The notes below the pieces were generated by a model, which searched no databases, had not been told where the DNA came from, and saw nothing but the letters and a program-made list of their open reading frames with translations. A program made the position numbers and the translations under genes. From assembly GCF_030145185.1 (NCBI RefSeq), contig NZ_JAQYWB010000002.1, positions 1 through 64,000 on the forward strand: a DNA stretch of 64,000 bases. The letters are read 5' to 3'. The stretch comes from Desulfoluna sp. (lineage in GTDB: Bacteria > Desulfobacterota > Desulfobacteria > Desulfobacterales > Desulfolunaceae). Shown here in pieces: positions 18,501 through 25,316 of the stretch (position 1 is its first letter; every line of letters begins with the position of its first letter).

Positions 18501-19104
18501 TAAGCTCCAGAACATCCTGCTGGGTTTCAAACAGGAGGATATCCACCCCGCCGTCGAGCAGCGCCGTCACCTGATGAAAAAAGTTCTCCTCGATGAGCTC
18601 CCAGGTGCCACGCTTAAGGTCAGCGTCCGTGGGAGAGAGCACGTAGTTGGACGGCCCGATGGACCCCACCACGTAAAGAGGACGCCCGTCGTAATCCGCA
18701 TCGGCCTTGTGGGCCTCCACGGCCCGGCGCGCCACGGCCACCGCCGCAAGGCTCATCTCCCGCGCCATCTCATGGGCCGAAAGAGCCGACAGGTCGACTC
18801 CCTCGGGCACGCCCCGGAAGGCCGTGGTGTCCAGATCTTTGAAATCATACTCCCCAAGGCGCAAGGCACTCGCCCCGAACGTGTTGGTCTCAATGGCGTG
18901 GGCCCCGGCTCGCAGATACTGAAGATGAATCTCCATCAGGTCGTCAGGCCGAGAAAAGCTGAGCAGGTCGCCCAGCATCAGGTAAGACTCCCCCCCAAAA
19001 TCTGCGGGCATCAGCCCCAACTGCTGAATCATCGTCCCCATGGCCCCGTCCAGCAACACCACATGGTCCTTCACATACTCAAGAAACTCATCATACGTCG
19101 TCAT
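15535..19104 (-). CDS. metH: Cobalamin-dependent methionine synthase
   Basis: 1189 residues, full length. It transfers a methyl group from methyltetrahydrofolate to homocysteine via cobalamin in the cytoplasm. All modules are present: homocysteine-binding barrel (about 1-340) with zinc cysteines in INCSIGP and VGGCCGTSPDHI; pterin barrel (about 360-640; GERLNVRGSKKVRDAV, DVCMDSN); B12 cap and Rossmann domain (about 690-930) with the cobalt-ligand motif DVHSIGKD (His near residue 800), SSLLVQTAGHM and ILIGGAPV; and the C-terminal AdoMet activation domain (about 1000-1189) with RFSPGYPGVNIEAN. The ATG at 19104 has AGAGGAAGGG about 12 bases upstream. The ArsR-methyltransferase regulator gene lies just upstream in the same direction, separated by repeats. 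No riboswitch was recognised. Confidence 0.97.
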   Translation of the reverse strand: MTTYDEFLEYVKDHVVLLDGAMGTMIQQLGLMPADFGGESYLMLGDLLSFSRPDDLMEIHLQYLRAGAHAIETNTFGASALRLGEYDFKDLDTTAFRGVPEGVDLSALSAHEMAREMSLAAVAVARRAVEAHKADADYDGRPLYVVGSIGPSNYVLSPTDADLKRGTWELIEENFFHQVTALLDGGVDILLFETQQDVLELKAAVSGAKKAMAAKGVRLPLMAQVTVNEFSRMQIFNTDIVAASTTIAACGVDVFGINCSIGPDLMEPIIKKLSETQDIPISVLPNAGMPESEFGRTVYRLGPDLFADQLEKFVTQYGVSMVGGCCGTSPDHIRAISQRLKGVAPAKRNPDGLLRLSGPQDSVVVEEGSFLRIGERLNVRGSKKVRDAVESEGPMDVDALAEVVREQIEDLGTPVLDVCMDSNVVETPEVLPAVIQAMTGDFRGVMSIDSFDPEALAAGVKAYPGRPLINSISMESVEGGISKAEQILKATAFHSPLYIGLCADDTGPAQKSDEKVRVAKTMVDLCGKYDIASRQLFVDINAFPIGSESDEGLNFALESLNSIPKIKALAPGLKTTIGVSNLTNGLARKPYMRMVLTSVFLDEGKKLGLDAAIVNPNHYVPVESIDKTDYELALAIILNRDMDAYEDLEEVASAKSGLRKVKKKNYEDLSADEAVCERIKDGVREARPGTLTVRGAEFAYKDAVVVQAAEALKTIEPVEFISGHLMVAMEELGARFARGEVSLPHLLKSADVMKQVMTYIEAVLGTSEGGAVSYKGTLVLGTVFQDVHSIGKDLTRTLLENYGYRVIDLGVQVPLAEFIETAKRENADAIGMSSLLVQTAGHMITVAAMAKAENLEIPILIGGAPVNMKHGAAVAMAGDENPETMRSDVFYCDSSMTCVNVMENLCGRNRDAFIAANGEALKAAIGKKTGVDPAALPALEISFDGLTDSICHGTMTFSPKVEALPLNRKALLALNWREGSRLKRLERGLTDEAANAEIDVWLKDAEDNGWVVPKGRVALYPCNSDGDDLVVLDPDAHGVELCRIPMPIMALKGKKVSLARYFRPATDGITDVVGFQMATAGLPSAQQVDAFQKENESAAAHLLQGVADRVAEDFATCLNDRAKKMAGFSNGTGKRFSPGYPGVNIEANRQIFGLLRGESLGATLTDAGGFYPTSSTAAIVCFHPEVKYF

Positions 19105-19185
19105 TACGTCACAACCCTTCCTCTTAAAATCATATCAAAAAGCTTAAAAACCGTTGTTTTCTAAGGACAAATCTCTATATAAAAA

Positions 19186-19585
19186 GCCTCCGGCGGCAAG
19201 GTGTGCCACCTTGAAAGCAAATTGCGACTGGTATTAAAATTTATGCAGCAGAAGTGCTCCACTGCGTACCGGAACACATGAAACCGCCGACCCGCGCCAC
19301 TGTGTTTAAGACGGGCGAATGCCAACGCGACAGTGCCCGAATAACAGCCCCCGAATCGCATTTGCAAACCAGCTTTCGAGGTGTGCCACACCTCGCAGCC
19401 GGAGTTATTCCGGTTAATGTCAACCTATGAGTCGCCAGTGAAAAGCCGTCGGCTCACGCATGTACGACGCACGTTGCTGACCGTCACACGTCGGGCGAAT
19501 GCGGACGCATTTCAGTCTCAAGAGGCGCCTCCCGATGCGCATTCGCAAACCTGCTTTCGAGGTGGCACACCTCGCCGCCGGAGGC
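19186..19585. repeat. Family A repeat cluster (three modules)
   Basis: A left end at 19186-19230 (GCCTCCGGCGGCAAGGTGTG); a right end at about 19350-19405 (GCATTTGCAAACCAGCTTTC, GAGGTG...); and a complete module at 19405-19585 (CCGGAGTTATTCCGG, GGGCGAATGCGGACGC, GCGCATTCGCAAACCTGC, CACCTCGCCGCCGGAGGC). The stretch explains the whole metH-regulator interval and suggests repeated insertion or rearrangement. Confidence 0.8.
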
Positions 19586-19597
19586 ATGCTTTTTAAT

Positions 19598-20515
19598 TCA
19601 CTCCCACACCGCACAGGCTTGGACCGCCCTGAAGCGTTCGCCGCGAGAAGGAGGAAGAGTCTCCAGGGAAGTCATCCTGAACCCGACCTGTTCCATCATG
19701 GCTTCCAGGTCGGTGGCAGCGAACCCAAGGTGGAGGTGACCCAGCTTATCGATGACCCAGGCCTCTTCGTGGGGCAGGAGCTCCATAAGGATGAGGCGAC
19801 CGCCGGATTTCAAGAGTCGCGCGGCGACCTTGAGGCCCACCATGGGGTCGGGCAGATGGTGAAGGGTCTGAGAAAGGACGGCCACATCGCAACAGCTGTC
19901 GGGCAGGTCAAGGGCGCTCATATCCCCTTCGATGAAGCGGGCGTTGGAGAGCCCGGTCCGTTCTGCGTGGGCACGAGCGACGGACAGGGCCGGGCCGCTG
20001 ATGTCCACGCCCACCACCTCGTCACAGACCCGGGCCAGCTCCGCGGTCAGGATGCCGCCGCCACAGCCCAGGTCCACGGCTCGTTCCATGGAAGGCAGCA
20101 GGGTCAGGATCATACGGGACCAGGCATGCCAGGATTCTCCCGGTGCCAGGAGTTTTTCGTGAAGTCCGGGGGCTCCCCCGGCGCGTTTTTCGATGATCTC
20201 GGCAAGACGCACCAGATCGTGGCGACCGTCTTCGGCGGTACGGACCCGATCCATCAGCAGCGCCCAGAGGGGACGGCCCTCGTTGGGCACCTCGCTCTCT
20301 TCCGAAAGACGATAAAAGGTCTTCAGCCCTTCACGGCGCTCCTGCACCAACCCGGCTTTTCTCAGGGTCCCCACCTGCTTGGAGACGCCAGACTGGGCCA
20401 ACCCGAGGATCGTCGTCAGCTCCGTCACATTCAGGGGGATCTCCGAAAGGAGCCGCAACACACGAAGCCGTGTCTCATCCGCCACGATCCTCAACAGGGA
20501 CGCCATCTCTTTCAT
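19598..20515 (-). CDS. ArsR-family regulator fused to SAM-dependent methyltransferase domain (SahR-like)
   Basis: 305 residues. The N-terminus is an ArsR winged helix (ADETRLRVLRLLSEIPLNVT, ELTTILGLAQSGVSKQVGTLRKAGLV). From about residue 140 a class I methyltransferase fold follows (AVDLGCGGGILTAELARV motif I, VVGVDIS, FIEGDMSALDLPD, LSQTLHHLPDP, GGRLILMELLPHE). Regulators with this architecture (SahR type) control the SAM/methionine cycle by sensing S-adenosylhomocysteine, and the adjacent metH supports that role; the name is inferred, not proven. The ATG at 20515 follows GGAG. Upstream in-frame ATG 20599 would place the operator and -35 inside the gene, so it is rejected. Confidence 0.8.
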   Translation of the reverse strand: MKEMASLLRIVADETRLRVLRLLSEIPLNVTELTTILGLAQSGVSKQVGTLRKAGLVQERREGLKTFYRLSEESEVPNEGRPLWALLMDRVRTAEDGRHDLVRLAEIIEKRAGGAPGLHEKLLAPGESWHAWSRMILTLLPSMERAVDLGCGGGILTAELARVCDEVVGVDISGPALSVARAHAERTGLSNARFIEGDMSALDLPDSCCDVAVLSQTLHHLPDPMVGLKVAARLLKSGGRLILMELLPHEEAWVIDKLGHLHLGFAATDLEAMMEQVGFRMTSLETLPPSRGERFRAVQACAVWE

Positions 20516-20538
20516 CTCTTTGCTCCATTGCCGGTTAA

Positions 20539-20580
20539 TATCACCGCATTCGAATACAGTGATACACCATGATTTGTCAA
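20539..20580 (-). promoter_or_regulatory. Promoter with 26-bp palindromic operator of the ArsR-methyltransferase gene
   Basis: Reverse-strand TTGACA (20580-20575) and, 17-18 bases on, GTATTC/TATTCG (20557-20551). The -10 lies in a 26-base palindrome (20539-20564): arms TATCAC and GTGATA around the perfect core ATTCGAAT, with 22 of 26 positions symmetric. Autoregulation is expected. Confidence 0.75.
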
Positions 20581-20747
20581 TAATTTTGTAACGATTCAAC
20601 GATAGTCGACAGGAAAAAACTCTGGAGGCAAGGCCGTCGGTGGCGCCTCCACCGTTGCTGTTTTTTTGGGAAAAGAGGGGCGGGTGTGATACCTAATAGG
20701 CTGTGTAAAAAAGAAAATCCGGTATTTAAACCCAAAGGGAGGTCGCC

Positions 20748-21035
20748 ATGGTTGTCGGCGTTCTGAAAATACGTTTTCGTCTGTTCGGAGTGACCAGCCT
20801 GAAAGAGAAACGAAACGTGGTGAAGGGGATCATCGGTCGCATTCAAAACAACTTTCAGGCCGCAGCTGCAGAGACGGACCTCAACGAGCTCCATCAGAGC
20901 GCCGAGGTGGGCGTCACCATCGTGGGCAATGACAGCCGCCTGATCAACTCACGGCTGGACAAGATCGTGGATGCCGTGGAAGCCTGGGGGCTGGCCGTGA
21001 TCACGGATTCGGAGATGGAAATTATTCACGTCTGA
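20748..21035 (+). CDS. DUF503 (YlxP-like) family protein
   Basis: 95 residues matching the DUF503 family in length and pattern: VGVLKIRFRLFGVTSLKEKRNVVKGIIGRIQNNF, then a variable loop, AEVGVTIVGNDSRLINSRLDKIVDAVE and a C-terminal strand. Family members are small single-domain proteins often found near rbfA/infB; a ribosome-linked role has been suggested but is not established. AAAGGGAGG precedes the ATG. It is divergent from the ArsR-methyltransferase gene and convergent with the DUF4276 gene, whose end overlaps it by ten bases. Confidence 0.85.
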   Translation: MVVGVLKIRFRLFGVTSLKEKRNVVKGIIGRIQNNFQAAAAETDLNELHQSAEVGVTIVGNDSRLINSRLDKIVDAVEAWGLAVITDSEMEIIHV

Positions 21036-21589
21036 GCGGACAGGCGGGTAATCCCACGAACAAGTGCATTGAAACTCGTCGACCGGTTGTCCTCGAGGGA
21101 CAGGTGTGGGCCTATGGCTCGTGATCCCGACACTTTCTGGTAATGTTTTCGGGTGACTTTGATGAGTTCTTCAGATGGGTTTCCCAGGCGATCCGGATCA
21201 CGGAACTTACTCTTCCCCGCCTCTCTTTTTACAAGGCCGGAGAGCCTCAACCCCTTTTCAACAGCAACAAAATCGCCAAGATAAAAGCTCTCGAGTTCCC
21301 GACATGCGATGCGAACAACCGCTTCCGGCTTTCCTGCGCGACAGCACAATTCTGACAGTTTCTCTTTGATCGACACACAATTTCCGGAATCCTGATCCCT
21401 CATCACAACAAAACAAGAGTCCGGACGCATCCACCCTTTCAATCTCCGTTCCAGTTGTTTTTCCAAATCCTGCTTTCCTTCAAAAACAAGATAAACAACG
21501 TCTATGAATTCCGGGAGCATTCGGGGAAGAACACCCTTCAGCATCTCACGCGCCGAGGGCTCCTCAAGACAGAAGACAAAGGTCGTCAT
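21026..21589 (-). CDS. DUF4276-like TOPRIM protein, partner of the upstream AAA ATPase
   Basis: 187 residues from ATG 21589. It shows the TOPRIM pattern: an early acidic pair (VFCLEEPSAREMLKGVLPRM, about residues 5-20) and a later DxD (DSCFVVMRDQDSGNC, near residue 65), followed by CRELESFYLGDF, typical of DUF4276. Such proteins are encoded next to AAA ATPases and may form split OLD-like nucleases. Its start overlaps the ATPase stop by one base (TGATG), so the two are translationally coupled. Resemblance to phage-defence modules of the PARIS type (ATPase plus TOPRIM nuclease) is by architecture only. GC is lower than in the surroundings. Confidence 0.78.
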   Translation of the reverse strand: MTTFVFCLEEPSAREMLKGVLPRMLPEFIDVVYLVFEGKQDLEKQLERRLKGWMRPDSCFVVMRDQDSGNCVSIKEKLSELCCRAGKPEAVVRIACRELESFYLGDFVAVEKGLRLSGLVKREAGKSKFRDPDRLGNPSEELIKVTRKHYQKVSGSRAIGPHLSLEDNRSTSFNALVRGITRLSAQT

Positions 21590-22773
21590 CAGGCGCCCAC
21601 CTTCCCAAAGAACTGTTGTTTCCACAAATACCCCATCTGATCCCCCTCAGCCATATAAGCTGAAATTTGCGGATCATCCGCAGCCCGGTGAATCGATGTT
21701 TCCCCCTGCTCTTTGGATAACCAGAACACCTCATCAAGATGTGTTGCGTTGAGAAAATCAGGAGAATGTGTGGACACAAAGACTTGTCCCCCGCGAATGG
21801 CATAGCTGCGAAACTCTTCGGCCAATTCCCACAAAAGATCCGGGTAAAGCTGATTTTCGGGCTCTTCGACACAAAGCAGCGGATGCGGTCTGGGATCATA
21901 TAACAAGATCAGGTAGGCCAGCATTTTGATGGTTCCGTCCGAGACATATCGGGCAAGGAAGGGATCCTCAAACGTACCGTCCTGAAATTTCAGAAGGACA
22001 CGACCCTCTTCGGTCGTTTTGGATGTCACACTGTCAATACCGGGGACGCGCTGTTTTAAAAGATCAATAATCGTATGAAAGGTGTCAGGCTCATATTGAT
22101 AAAGATACTGCACCACCAAGGAGAGATTGTCTCCTTCCCGCGAAAGGTGATCTGCAAAGCCCGCTTCCTGTTCCGGCCTGGCCCGATTTATATGAAGATC
22201 GGAGATATGCCAGTTTTCAATAAGGTTCCCAAGGGTGACCACTGCCGGAAATCGCTCAAATTGCGCCAGACCTTTGATGGCCAGAATATCCTCAGACTTC
22301 AGGTTCTGCTCTTCCCTCTGAAGATCGGAGACGTCTTCAATGGTATCCAATTCATTGGTAACCGCCGATCCTTTGCCCTTCTTGAAATCGAGAAAATGCC
22401 AAGGTTGCCCACTGCTTCCACGCCGGTACTTTAAAATTTCCCGTTGCACATAAGCCCGCCCATTTTCTTGATTAATTTCGAGGCAATATGTAATCAGGGG
22501 GCTTTTCGAGGACTCGCGAAATTTCAATTCGATTTCGATGGGGCCATGACTGTTTCGGCTCCTCACCTCTTCAAAACCTCGGCTCCCACCCAGCTTTGCC
22601 AACGCAACATTGATATTGGAGGAGAGCGCCTCTTTCAAAAAACCGAAGACACTGAAAATCGTACTTTTACCCGTACCGTTTGCCCCCACGACAACGCAAA
22701 GCCGAGGAATATTCTTCATCTCGGTGTTTCGAAAGGCTTTAAAATTTTTCAGTCGTATGGACTCTATTTTCAT
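21589..22773 (-). CDS. AAA-family ATPase (OLD/SMC-like), possible defence module
   Basis: 394 residues. Features of the AAA_15/AAA_21 group: N-terminal MKIESIRLKNFKAFRNTEM, Walker A VVGANGTGKSTIF near residue 31, a long inserted middle region, an ABC-like ARYVSDGTIKMLAYLILL signature, Walker B LLCVEEPENQLYPDLL and the switch histidine FVSTHSPDFLNATHLDEVF. These ATPases often partner with a nuclease, here the coupled TOPRIM protein. A GGAG site lies upstream of the ATG. The role could be DNA repair, phage defence or a selfish module; no phage, integrase or target site is seen nearby. Base composition is clearly more AT-rich than metH and uvrA, consistent with transfer. Confidence 0.82.
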   Translation of the reverse strand: MKIESIRLKNFKAFRNTEMKNIPRLCVVVGANGTGKSTIFSVFGFLKEALSSNINVALAKLGGSRGFEEVRSRNSHGPIEIELKFRESSKSPLITYCLEINQENGRAYVQREILKYRRGSSGQPWHFLDFKKGKGSAVTNELDTIEDVSDLQREEQNLKSEDILAIKGLAQFERFPAVVTLGNLIENWHISDLHINRARPEQEAGFADHLSREGDNLSLVVQYLYQYEPDTFHTIIDLLKQRVPGIDSVTSKTTEEGRVLLKFQDGTFEDPFLARYVSDGTIKMLAYLILLYDPRPHPLLCVEEPENQLYPDLLWELAEEFRSYAIRGGQVFVSTHSPDFLNATHLDEVFWLSKEQGETSIHRAADDPQISAYMAEGDQMGYLWKQQFFGKVGA

Positions 22774-22894
22774 CTTGTCACTCCATCCTCGCGGATCCCG
22801 ACATATTAGTATAAATACACGTGAAGAAATTTACCCAGAAGTGAACCTTGTCGTCAAGCTTATCCAAACTTCTTAATAACCCTTTTATTATACG

Positions 22895-24577
22895 TTATTT
22901 TAGGGCAAACACATAAACCCCTCGACCGCTGAACACCTGCCGGGTCTCCGACATCAAAAAACGATTCAAGGCCTCTGCATCCCCGGGCCTCCCGTTTTCC
23001 TGTAAAAAAGGCCAGGCGACCTGCATGTTGATCACCAGATGCGTCAGCCCTTTCCGCTTTAAATAGTCAGCCATCGCCTTCGGGGTTCGCAAGGCCCCAC
23101 CCTCATGAAGCAGTCGATCCAGATGAGTTCCCCCACTGTCGGGCACATACGGGATATCGCAGTAATACCCCCGTTTGCCGAGATAAATAAAATAGAGCAG
23201 GGCATCCGGTTCCAGGGCCTGGTTCACATACTGAAAGGCATCATGTTCCGAACGATACCGGGCAATATAGCCGTCCCGATCCACGGTGCCGGAGAGATAA
23301 TCCAAGGGCTTCACATAGCCATAGAGATATCTCGCATACGCCCCATTCACCCAGAGACCGTAGCCGACAAACAGAGCCAGACAAACCACCCCGACTTTTT
23401 TCCCGACAGGCCGGCTCAGTTGATGGAGCGTATCGACGGAGAGCTTGAGCCCATAAACCGCCAAAAGAACCAGGTGCGGAACAATGGGCACCAGGTACCG
23501 AACCCGCACGGCCGTCAGGCAGAGGGCCAGGACGATGTAAATCCAAGAGACAAAAAAGAGACTGCCCACCTCACTGCGCCACGCATCGGGGACTTTACGC
23601 CACAAAAAGAGCAACGGGACAAAGAGAAAGAGAAGAGGTGAAAAACGCCCGTCAAAAAGCCGGGAATTTCCATCCTGGCCCTGAAAAAAAAGCCGCAGAG
23701 GCAAAAGGGAAATATCCAACGCCGATTCATCATAAATCAGCCGCCTCATCTGAAGCGGATGCAGTCGCAGTGAGGGTTTTTTCGAGGCGACCGGAGCGGT
23801 CACCACCGGTGTCACCGTCTTTCTGCCCAGTGCCACCCCCACCTTCCGGATCTTCTGGACGCTCCCGTTGTAGAGAGGATAAACGGGATTGCCCGTCCAT
23901 AGCGTGTTGCGCACCCCGGTGGGTGCATAGGCCAAAAGCGCCGCCACCACAAACACCAAGCCAAACCCGATGGCTTTGGCGTCCCGATGCCGGGACCTGG
24001 GCACCGTCCGGCTCACCAGAAGCGGTACCAGCAACCCCAGAAGCATCAGGATCAAAAGCCCATTGTATTTCACCCCCAGGCCCAGGCCGCAAAGCACCCC
24101 GGCCCCGGCCACCCCCTTCCACCCGGGAAATCCCTTTTCCCGACAGCGGAAAAGAGAAAGGGTGGCTGCCAGGGAAAAAAAAGCCAGCCCCAGATCCACA
24201 TAGACCGTGGTGGACAGCTTCATAATCACGGGCGTGGTCAGGAAAAAAAACGCCCCCGCAAGCCCCCAGATCCCCCCAAGCTTTACCCGCAGATACCGGT
24301 AAATCAGCCCTGCCGTGCCCAGCCCGAAGGCAAAATGAACAAACTTCGGCAACATGTCACTCCCAAGCCGGAGACACCCCCAATAAAGCACATCGAGGTT
24401 CATGGGATAATACGACCAGTCCATGGTCGGCAGCTCCACCATCCCCCCCGCCTTGATATAAAGCTTCGGCACCGCCAGATGATGCACCAGGGCGTCCCGG
24501 CTGATCGGCGGCACCAGACAAAGCAGGGCAATAAACCCCACCACCATCGCAAGCCCTGCCCACAGCCCCTTTTTCAT
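22895..24577 (-). CDS. Membrane glycosyltransferase, GT-C fold (PMT/ArnT-like)
   Basis: About 560 residues with roughly ten hydrophobic segments. The first periplasmic loop holds PPISRDALVHHLAVPKLYIKAGG, placing an Asp after the first membrane helix as in PMT/ArnT and family 39 enzymes, which use lipid-linked sugars. Conserved-looking segments follow (MDWSYYPMNLDVLYWGCLRLG, TTPVIMKLSTTVYVDLGLAFFSL, GLGVKYNGLLIL). The last 150 residues are a soluble periplasmic domain (YCDIPYVPDSGGTHLDRLL). It probably glycosylates a lipid or protein on the outer face of the inner membrane; the acceptor is unknown. The ATG at 24577 was chosen over longer frames because everything upstream of about 24640 is repeat DNA. 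Confidence 0.8.
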   Translation of the reverse strand: MKKGLWAGLAMVVGFIALLCLVPPISRDALVHHLAVPKLYIKAGGMVELPTMDWSYYPMNLDVLYWGCLRLGSDMLPKFVHFAFGLGTAGLIYRYLRVKLGGIWGLAGAFFFLTTPVIMKLSTTVYVDLGLAFFSLAATLSLFRCREKGFPGWKGVAGAGVLCGLGLGVKYNGLLILMLLGLLVPLLVSRTVPRSRHRDAKAIGFGLVFVVAALLAYAPTGVRNTLWTGNPVYPLYNGSVQKIRKVGVALGRKTVTPVVTAPVASKKPSLRLHPLQMRRLIYDESALDISLLPLRLFFQGQDGNSRLFDGRFSPLLFLFVPLLFLWRKVPDAWRSEVGSLFFVSWIYIVLALCLTAVRVRYLVPIVPHLVLLAVYGLKLSVDTLHQLSRPVGKKVGVVCLALFVGYGLWVNGAYARYLYGYVKPLDYLSGTVDRDGYIARYRSEHDAFQYVNQALEPDALLYFIYLGKRGYYCDIPYVPDSGGTHLDRLLHEGGALRTPKAMADYLKRKGLTHLVINMQVAWPFLQENGRPGDAEALNRFLMSETRQVFSGRGVYVFALK

Positions 24578-24646
24578 CCAATCCCGTTCCGGCACCTTAC
24601 CCCCTGATATGAATAAACATTTAAATCGACAAGAAAAATAAAAGAA

Positions 24647-24960
24647 GCCTCCGGCGGCAAGGTGGCGCCACCTTGAAAGCGGGTTTGCGAATGCTCTACG
24701 GCTGTCGGAACTCTCAGCACCTCGCGTCCGCATTCGCGTGATGTGCAAGGAAACGCACCGTACGTCGCAAGGGCATGAATTGTCGGTGGGCAAAATCCAA
24801 CTCAACCGTTGACTTTCACCGGAATAACTCCGGCGGCGAGGTGTGCCCCTTGAAAGCGGGTTTGCGAATGCTCTACGGCTGTCGGAACTCTCAGTACCTC
24901 GCGTCCGCATTCGCGTGATGTGTCAGGTGATGCGACGGACACCACAAGCTCATGCACTGC
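24647..24960. repeat. Two tandem family A repeat copies
   Basis: 24647-24825 and 24826-24960 are near-identical over GAAAGCGGGTTTGCGAATGC, CTCTACGGCTGTCGGAACTC and CTCGCGTCCGCATTCGCGTG. The second begins CCGGAATAACTCCGGCGGCG. The high identity of the two suggests a recent duplication. Together they fill the gap between the GT-C gene and the small membrane protein. Confidence 0.85.
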
Positions 24961-25001
24961 GGGGACACGGTCTTAAACCCAAGGGGTGCCGGTAACCGCC
25001 A

Positions 25002-25292
25002 TCACTCCGGCCCTGCAATTTCCTCCAAAACAATACGGTACCATCTGTCCCCGATCTTAATGGGGGAGAGGGCCTCGATCTCGGCGACGGAGCCCCATGC
25101 ACATGCATCCAGGCGCTTCGCACGATAGAGGTCATGCTGAGTCCCGACATAAGCGGCCCCGCCGAGCAGAACGACCCCTGAAAAAATCACCAGAGAGATC
25201 AGCTTGAGCAGCTTTTTGGGCGGATCACAGATCACCACAACCACGCCGCCGAAAAACAAAATAAGTCCCACCGCAGTCAAAAACAGAACCAT
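25002..25292 (-). CDS. Small membrane protein of unknown function
   Basis: 96 residues from the ATG at 25292, which has a good GGGAGG seven bases upstream. Two hydrophobic helices at the N-terminus (MVLFLTAVGLILFFGGVVVV and LLKLISLVIFSGVVLLGGAA) are followed by a small soluble tail (KIGDRWYRIVLEEIAGPE). No family recognised. It lies 24 bases after the DUF362 gene in the same direction, so the two probably share a transcript. Confidence 0.65.
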   Translation of the reverse strand: MVLFLTAVGLILFFGGVVVVICDPPKKLLKLISLVIFSGVVLLGGAAYVGTQHDLYRAKRLDACAWGSVAEIEALSPIKIGDRWYRIVLEEIAGPE

Positions 25293-25316
25293 GGTTGTTC
25301 CTCCCAAGAAAAACCC

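Noticed and set aside
15556-19164. Two 513-codon forward frames opposite metH
   Set aside because: Antisense shadows of metH with no family resemblance and no ribosome sites.
20516-20599. Upstream start for the ArsR-methyltransferase gene
   Set aside because: It would place the operator and the -35/-10 within the coding region; ATG 20515 with GGAG fits better.
24578-24910. N-terminal extension of the GT-C glycosyltransferase
   Set aside because: Its residues are translated from two tandem repeat copies; the duplicated peptide is a by-product.
24647-24960. Repeats as a CRISPR array
   Set aside because: Only two units about 180 bases long, with conserved interiors instead of unique spacers, and no cas genes anywhere in the window.
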